A DNA stretch of 10,640 bases, from positions 1 through 10,640 of the forward strand of contig REEF01000432.1 in NCBI GenBank assembly GCA_007695205.1, read 5' to 3'. The notes below the pieces were generated by a model that did no database searches, had not been told where the DNA came from, and saw only the letters and a program-made list of their open reading frames with translations. The translations under genes were made by a program, and so were the position numbers. Below, one piece after another: positions 7,098 through 10,640 of the stretch. Each line of letters starts with the position of its first letter. Position 1 is the first letter of the stretch. The stretch is from Planctomycetaceae bacterium. Lineage in GTDB: Bacteria; Planctomycetota; Planctomycetia; Pirellulales; Pirellulaceae.

Positions 7098-8636
7098 ATG
7101 TCACTTCGCAAGACCAGTGCTAGCGTCAGTCTGAACGAGATTTTCCCGCATAGTTTCTCCTCGATGGGACGCGATCTACGAATCTCGTCCTGTACCAGCG
7201 ATCCACGCCGGTGTCGCGATGGTGCCCTGTACGTCGCGGTGCAAACCGCAGATTACGACGGTCACGACCATGTGATGCAGGCACTTCAAAGGGGCGCCGT
7301 TGCGGTGGTCGCGGAACGGCGATTACCGATCAAAGCTCCCGTGCTGGTGGTGCCGGACAGCCGCGAGGCGTACGGGTGGATCTGCCACCATTTGGCGGAT
7401 CGGCCCAGCCATCATCTGAAGACCATCGGAGTCACGGGAACCAACGGCAAGACGACGGTCAGCCTGCTGATCGAATCGATCTTGAAAACGGCCGGGCAAA
7501 AATCGGGCGTGCTTTGCGATCTGGCGTGGACGCCAAACGCTAAGCGGCAAACGCCCAGCGACGCGGTTCCTTCGGCTTCGCTGCTAGCACAGTCGTTGTC
7601 GAAAATCCGGCGATCCGGATGTTCCCACGCGGTGGTAGAAACTTCCAGCCGCATGCTGGCCGAACGGCAGACTGCCGGCCTGGAATTGGACGCTGCCGTG
7701 TTGACCAACGTTCGCCGCGATCATCTGGACTGTCACGGTTCGGTGATCAATTATCACCGCGCCAAGGCCCGTCTGTTCGCCCACCTGAAGTCCCATGGTT
7801 TCCTGGTGGCCAATGCGGACGATCCGGCCAGCCGGCACCTGATGCGGCGCGTGTCCCATCCGGTTCTGACCGTGGGGATGAAAATGCCGGCCGAATTGAC
7901 CGCCACGTTGGTGGACCGCTGCGCCGGCGAGCAGACTTTTTTGCTGACCGCGGGCGACGAGACCGCGGCGGTTCAGACGACCATGTTCGGCGACCATCAC
8001 ATCTACAATTGTCTGGCAGCGGCCGGTGCCGGGCTGATGATGGGTATCGATTTGACCACGGTGGCTCGTGGGTTGGAAGCGGTCACTTGGCTGCCCGGGC
8101 GGATGCAATCGATCTGCTGCGGCCAACCCTTTGGTGTCTACGTCGACGACGCACGTACCCCCGATGCGTTAGCGGTGACGCTGAAGGCGTTGCGAAATGT
8201 GACGGCGGGTCGAGTGATCTGTGTGTTCGGTGCGGATGCGGCCGCCGATCCGGCGAATCGACCGCTGATGGGCCGCATCGTCGAGCGGACTGCGCATCTG
8301 GGGATCATCACCAACGACAATCCCCGCGACCAGTCACCCTTGCAAATCGCTCATGACATCATCGATGGATACGATCGTCCGGCCCGCTCGCACATCCTGC
8401 CGGACCGCGGGGAGGCGATCCGTTGGGCGCTGGCCGAAGCCGAACCGGGCGACGCCGTGCTGATCGCCGGCAAGGGGGATCGCCAGTACCAAATGGTCGG
8501 CGGGCAGCGTTTGGCTTTCGATGATCGCGATGTGGCTCGGCAATGGCTGGAGGATATCGGCTCGAGCATCGAGTACGAAACGCCAGCCCCGGCCACCATC
8601 CTGCGGTTCCCTTCGGAAGTTCCAGCGTTGAATTAA
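7098..8636 (+). CDS. MurE-like Mur ligase (probable divergent paralogue)
   Basis: The product is 512 residues, the usual MurE length, with the three Mur-ligase domains. The N-terminal UDP-substrate domain covers ~25-100. The central ATPase has P-loop VTGTNGKTT at 112-120, ETSSRM at 181-186, TNVRRDHLDCHG at 203-214 and the carbamylated-lysine site at K223 (YHRAKARLF). The C-terminal domain holds DDARTPDAL at 350-358, DNPR at 407-410 and GKGDRQYQ at 458-465. MurE adds the third amino acid (often meso-diaminopimelate) to UDP-MurNAc-dipeptide in the cytoplasm. P-loop, Lys and DNPR are kept, but family histidines in SSH and YAHTPD are Arg here, and GKGHE has become GKGDR, losing the Glu that contacts diaminopimelate in E. 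coli MurE. I therefore call it a paralogue and give no gene symbol. Start: AAGGAGG at 7083-7089, 8 nt before ATG. It is divergent from the B12 regulator. Confidence 0.85.
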   Translation: MSLRKTSASVSLNEIFPHSFSSMGRDLRISSCTSDPRRCRDGALYVAVQTADYDGHDHVMQALQRGAVAVVAERRLPIKAPVLVVPDSREAYGWICHHLADRPSHHLKTIGVTGTNGKTTVSLLIESILKTAGQKSGVLCDLAWTPNAKRQTPSDAVPSASLLAQSLSKIRRSGCSHAVVETSSRMLAERQTAGLELDAAVLTNVRRDHLDCHGSVINYHRAKARLFAHLKSHGFLVANADDPASRHLMRRVSHPVLTVGMKMPAELTATLVDRCAGEQTFLLTAGDETAAVQTTMFGDHHIYNCLAAAGAGLMMGIDLTTVARGLEAVTWLPGRMQSICCGQPFGVYVDDARTPDALAVTLKALRNVTAGRVICVFGADAAADPANRPLMGRIVERTAHLGIITNDNPRDQSPLQIAHDIIDGYDRPARSHILPDRGEAIRWALAEAEPGDAVLIAGKGDRQYQMVGGQRLAFDDRDVARQWLEDIGSSIEYETPAPATILRFPSEVPALN

Positions 8637-8639
8637 ATG

Positions 8640-8660
8640 CTATCCCCGATAGGGTCTTTT
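8640..8660 (+). terminator. Weak possible terminator after the Mur ligase
   Basis: CTATC (8640-8644) pairs with GATAG (8648-8652) across CCC and is followed by GGTCTTTT. The stem is short and AT-containing and the T-run is only four long, so termination here would be inefficient. It begins just after the stop codon. Confidence 0.3.
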
Positions 8661-8808
8661 GAAAAAACATAACATTCCTGTCAATTCGCTCTTGTGTCGC
8701 TCGGACGAAATCAGTAATTAAACGCTCAACATCTGACGCCAATCTCAACAACAGAAAGCATCCAGCCCCCGCACAACATCGAAGGATATTTCGGAAGCCT
8801 TGTCGTTC

Positions 8809-8834
8809 GCGTTACTTTTGCGGGATTGTAACGC
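8809..8834. repeat. Stem-loop 1: 7-bp perfect arms, 12-nt loop
   Basis: GCGTTAC (8809-8815) and GTAACGC (8828-8834) are exact reverse complements around a 12-nt loop. This is the first of a cluster of hairpins in the gene-free stretch 8637-9159. Confidence 0.6.
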
Positions 8835-8860
8835 AACCCTCCCTCCTGGGTCGAAGCATC

Positions 8861-8897
8861 ACTGCTGGCGGGCAGCAGTTTCTGGGTCGACTGCTGC
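8861..8897. repeat. Overlapping stem-loops 2a/2b sharing one arm
   Basis: ACTGCTG (8861-8867) pairs with CAGCAGT (8873-8879). The overlapping GCAGCAGT (8872-8879) also pairs with ACTGCTGC (8890-8897). The two stems exclude each other, and a nine-base direct repeat CTGGGTCGA occurs at 8847-8855 and 8882-8890. The arrangement is attenuator-like in form, but no leader peptide or gene follows on either strand, so a function is not implied. Confidence 0.5.
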
Positions 8898-8930
8898 CGC
8901 CTAGCGCTTCACGGCGAGGCTTAGTACTGA

Positions 8931-8962
8931 GCGTCGGGGCGGCCTTCGAGCTGCCCCGACGC
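8931..8962. repeat. Stem-loop 3: 10-bp perfect GC-rich arms, 12-nt loop
   Basis: GCGTCGGGGC (8931-8940) and GCCCCGACGC (8953-8962) are exact complements. A few more pairs are possible inside the loop. It lies in the convergent space between the plus-strand Mur ligase and the minus-strand toxin remnant, where a bidirectional transcription barrier would be expected, but no T-run follows on either strand. Confidence 0.7.
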
Positions 8963-8975
8963 CAGGGATCAACGG

Positions 8976-9011
8976 CGAGGGCCGTGTATCGAGCGACGAA
9001 CACGGCCCTCG
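8976..9011. repeat. Stem-loop 4: 12-bp perfect arms, 12-nt loop, possible terminator
   Basis: CGAGGGCCGTGT (8976-8987) and ACACGGCCCTCG (9000-9011) are exact complements with a 12-nt loop. On the plus strand it is followed by TCGCATTTCTT, a broken T-rich stretch, so it could terminate plus-strand transcripts about 340 nt after the Mur ligase stop. It is 13 nt from stem-loop 3. No credible gene lies within 8637-9159. Confidence 0.7.
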
Positions 9012-9159
9012 TCGCATTTCTTGCTGAATAGTCGGACTCTTAAACTCACACAGACGAGAGCGCAACCGTCTCGTCCGTTTCTTGGACACTTTTTCGAAAT
9101 TTTTTGCCACCGCCACTCCTCTGCCTGCGGTGTTCGCTGCCGTTGTTGCGCCCGGTTTC

Positions 9160-9666
9160 CTAGCGGCGGTGCCGTTTTCCGCTGCCTCCGGTCAGCAAGA
9201 AGGCGGCGTCGCCCGCCAGCGAAATCGCTGCCTCGCCGTAGTTGCCTTGCGCAAAATTGTCTGCCGCCGCGCCCAACGGTATTACGTGCAAGGCCAGTTC
9301 CGCGATGTTGGCGGCTTGTTGCGCGGCGTTGGCTTCCTTCGGCGAGAACACGTAGGTGTCCATCGCCCGCTCCAGCGAGTAGTGGGTGATGTCGGGACCG
9401 ACGCCCACCATCCGCCAACGCGGTTTGCTGAACCAGCCGGGCGGTACCCACTCCAGGACCAGACTCTTGATCGTCCCATCAGCCAGCGGCAGCGGAATCG
9501 CCGCCGCCCGCACCGGCGTCCGTCCGATGTACTTGATCCTGGTCACCGCCTTGCCTTCGTCGATCAACTGAACGATTCGGGCACTCGGCAGATTTTCGGG
9601 GTCGAGCGCGCCGAGTTTGACGGCAATGGCCCGCTGGGCCGCAGGACCTGACCCCGCGCCCCGGCG
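9160..9666 (-). pseudogene. Headless polymorphic-toxin pretoxin remnant, frameshifted
   Basis: The open frame runs from just after a TGA at 9667-9669 to TAG at 9160-9162. It has no natural start for its first ~33 codons (GSGPAAQRAIAVKLGALDPE onward); the first ATG-like codon is at 9567. It contains EWVPPGWFSKPRWRMVG and, near the end, ELALHVIPLGAAADNFAQGN, then YGEAAISLAGDAAFLL. That hydrophobic Gly/Ala pattern (P.G...D....G.Y..A..S..GD) is typical of the pretoxin segment just before C-terminal toxin domains. After TGG (about 9180) the frame ends as SGKRHRR, but the next frame (+1) continues plausibly with AENGTAARKPGATTAANTAG down to about 9070, suggesting a one-base indel. No toxin domain follows. 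It is best seen as the remains of a displaced toxin copy downstream of an active toxin/immunity pair. The GC-rich composition contrasts with that pair. Confidence 0.5.
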
Positions 9667-9671
9667 TCATG

Positions 9672-10043
9672 TCAGGCCATCTGGGATCGTTCATCTGCCA
9701 TCTTCAGGTACTCCATAAGCTGTCGGAACTTCGGTCGCATTTCTTGCCCCTTTCGGACCACCTCCTCTGGGTTGTTCGTGTCCACCATAAAAAGACCTGG
9801 ATACGGTGTAAAGTCATTGTCTCTGAAGTAGGCTTCCGCGAACATAACAAGTCTGTTTCTTTGTTCACTCGGTAAGTCGCCGAGGCATGCCGTTACTTCG
9901 CTAAGATCCGCCCCCACCAGCAGAGTAATAACGTTGAATGCATACTCATCGTATGTACATCCACCTGCATTCCAGAACCTGGTCACTTTGCGAAACACCT
10001 TGAGCCTGTGATCAGGACCGAAAAGTTCTAGTGTGTTCATCAT
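9672..10043 (-). CDS. Small protein, probable immunity protein to the adjacent toxin
   Basis: The product is 123 residues, soluble, with no signal peptide, and rich in charged helices (LELFGPDHRLKVFRKVTRFW, YLKMADERSQMA). I recognise no family. Its position suggests the role: it starts 4 bp after the stop of the protease-like toxin, with AGAGG (10056-10052) 8 nt before ATG 10043, so the two are translated as a coupled pair. That is the standard layout of a polymorphic toxin with its cognate immunity gene. A second ATG follows immediately (10040). Its base composition matches the toxin and is lower in GC than the chromosome to the left, e.g. 28 G+C in 9781-9840. Immunity function is inferred only from context. 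Confidence 0.7.
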   Translation of the reverse strand: MMNTLELFGPDHRLKVFRKVTRFWNAGGCTYDEYAFNVITLLVGADLSEVTACLGDLPSEQRNRLVMFAEAYFRDNDFTPYPGLFMVDTNNPEEVVRKGQEMRPKFRQLMEYLKMADERSQMA

Positions 10044-10047
10044 GGCG

Positions 10048-10640
10048 TTAGCCTCTGAAGATCTTTAGGATTACATTATCCGAGCCCATTCTCGTGAACA
10101 AAGAATCAAGCAACTGGTTGTAGGAGCCTCCTCGCCCAGAATCTATAACACGAGCATAGAGCTTTCCATCCTGCGGAAATACCTTTTCTATTCGAACCCA
10201 ATGATTCCCATCGACAAGAGAAACCACAGCACCGCCTCGCCTGAGCACTTCTCGTATACCGTCCACGGTCACGCGATACGCTTTCAGCACGACGGTTTGG
10301 TCATCGACAATGGAATTTGCCCAGTTCCAAAGCTCCGATACTTCCAACCCTTTGACGCGGTTCTCTCCTCTTGGCTGACGCATCAACGCCCGGAGTTGAG
10401 TGTTAACTTTGAGTTTTCCGGTGAACCCAAGATCTCTCAAAGCATCGCTTGTGGCGTGGAGTCCACAGGTGCTATCTTGCATTTGCAGTCGTCCTGGTAC
10501 GAAACCGTCTGCATTTTTCAGCCCTTGAACCCCACGAACTCCTTTGGAGCTATGTACCCCTCCAAGGGCTGACAGAAATCGCTTCGTGTCCGAGCGCCGC
10601 ATGACCTCCGCGATATCCGAGGCGTTTGCCGAGGTTCTTG
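10048..10640 (-). CDS. C-terminal part of a polymorphic toxin with papain/C39-like cysteine peptidase fold (5' end outside window)
   Basis: The frame is open to the right edge of the window; upstream of the internal Met at 10602 it reads RTSANASDIAEV with no stop, so the protein very likely begins outside. Counting from that Met, the C-terminal ~150 residues hold a Cys-His-Asp arrangement: QMQDSTCGLHAT with C46 (base 10467) preceded by a Gln that could form the oxyanion hole, DGNHWVRIEKV with H134, and ARVIDSGRGGSYN with D154. Order and spacing match papain-like folds such as C39-type peptidases and the papain-fold (Tox-PL) toxins, some of which are deamidases. A protease or deamidase domain at the extreme C-terminus, with a small gene 4 bp downstream, fits an effector delivered into rival cells. 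A stand-alone C39-type peptidase is the alternative. Substrate and secretion route cannot be read from this piece. Confidence 0.68.
   Translation of the reverse strand, partial: RTSANASDIAEVMRRSDTKRFLSALGGVHSSKGVRGVQGLKNADGFVPGRLQMQDSTCGLHATSDALRDLGFTGKLKVNTQLRALMRQPRGENRVKGLEVSELWNWANSIVDDQTVVLKAYRVTVDGIREVLRRGGAVVSLVDGNHWVRIEKVFPQDGKLYARVIDSGRGGSYNQLLDSLFTRMGSDNVILKIFRG

Noticed and set aside
8901..9116. Minus-strand 71-codon frame with GTG start and an AGGAG nearby
   Set aside because: The later part translates the hairpin arms into Arg/Pro-rich sequence without protein character. Its upstream part is better explained as the frameshifted continuation of the pretoxin remnant.
8637..9159. 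tRNA, tmRNA or CRISPR array in the structured intergenic region
   Set aside because: No cloverleaf, no T-loop consensus, and no regularly repeated unit with spacers was found.
9647..9676. CCTGAC / GTCAGG inverted repeat around the remnant/immunity junction
   Set aside because: Only six base pairs with an 18-nt loop, and it overlaps the immunity stop. Too weak to call an attachment site or terminator.

Overview
The window most resembles a chromosomal segment of a planctomycete, probably of the Pirellulaceae/Rhodopirellula type. The reasons are the GC-rich coding DNA, a PQQ-type propeller protein of the WPQWRGP family, a very large exported beta-propeller/HEAT protein with a CXXCH haem motif, and a palindrome of the 'taggacggatt/aatccgtccta' type that I recall as abundant in that phylum. 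This assignment comes from family recognition, not from a search.

Left edge (1-484): a graveyard of mobile DNA. The end of a REP-associated HUH transposase (RAYT) stops prematurely, a perfect 12-bp REP palindrome follows, and a frameshifted N-terminal piece of an IS4-like transposase runs the other way and ends inside the palindrome.

Centre (485-6814): three minus-strand genes. Read 5' to 3' on that strand they are a MerR-type regulator with a cobalamin-binding domain (CarH/LitR-like), an exported PQQ-repeat beta-propeller protein, and a roughly 1315-residue exported protein with a sugar-binding-like N-domain, a TolB/PD40-like propeller, a single CXXCH haem motif and C-terminal HEAT repeats. 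The last gene has a strong promoter of its own. The first two may be co-transcribed.

A 283-bp intergenic region (6815-7097) separates the regulator from a divergent plus-strand Mur ligase (7098-8636). It carries two direct repeats next to the regulator start and a sigma70-like promoter facing the ligase. The ligase looks like MurE but has several normally conserved active-site residues replaced, so it is probably a paralogue rather than the housekeeping enzyme. A B12 (possibly light) sensor facing a cell-wall-type ligase is a testable regulatory idea.

The next ~500 bases (8637-9159) contain no convincing gene but an unusual cluster of perfect stem-loops, three of them with 12-nt loops. The right end (9160-10640, minus strand) is a polymorphic-toxin locus: the C-terminal part of a toxin with a papain/C39-like Cys-His-Asp protease-type domain (entering from beyond the window), a tightly coupled small gene that is probably its immunity protein, and then a headless, frameshifted remnant of a pretoxin region. 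The toxin/immunity part is visibly lower in GC than the rest, which fits horizontal acquisition of the module.
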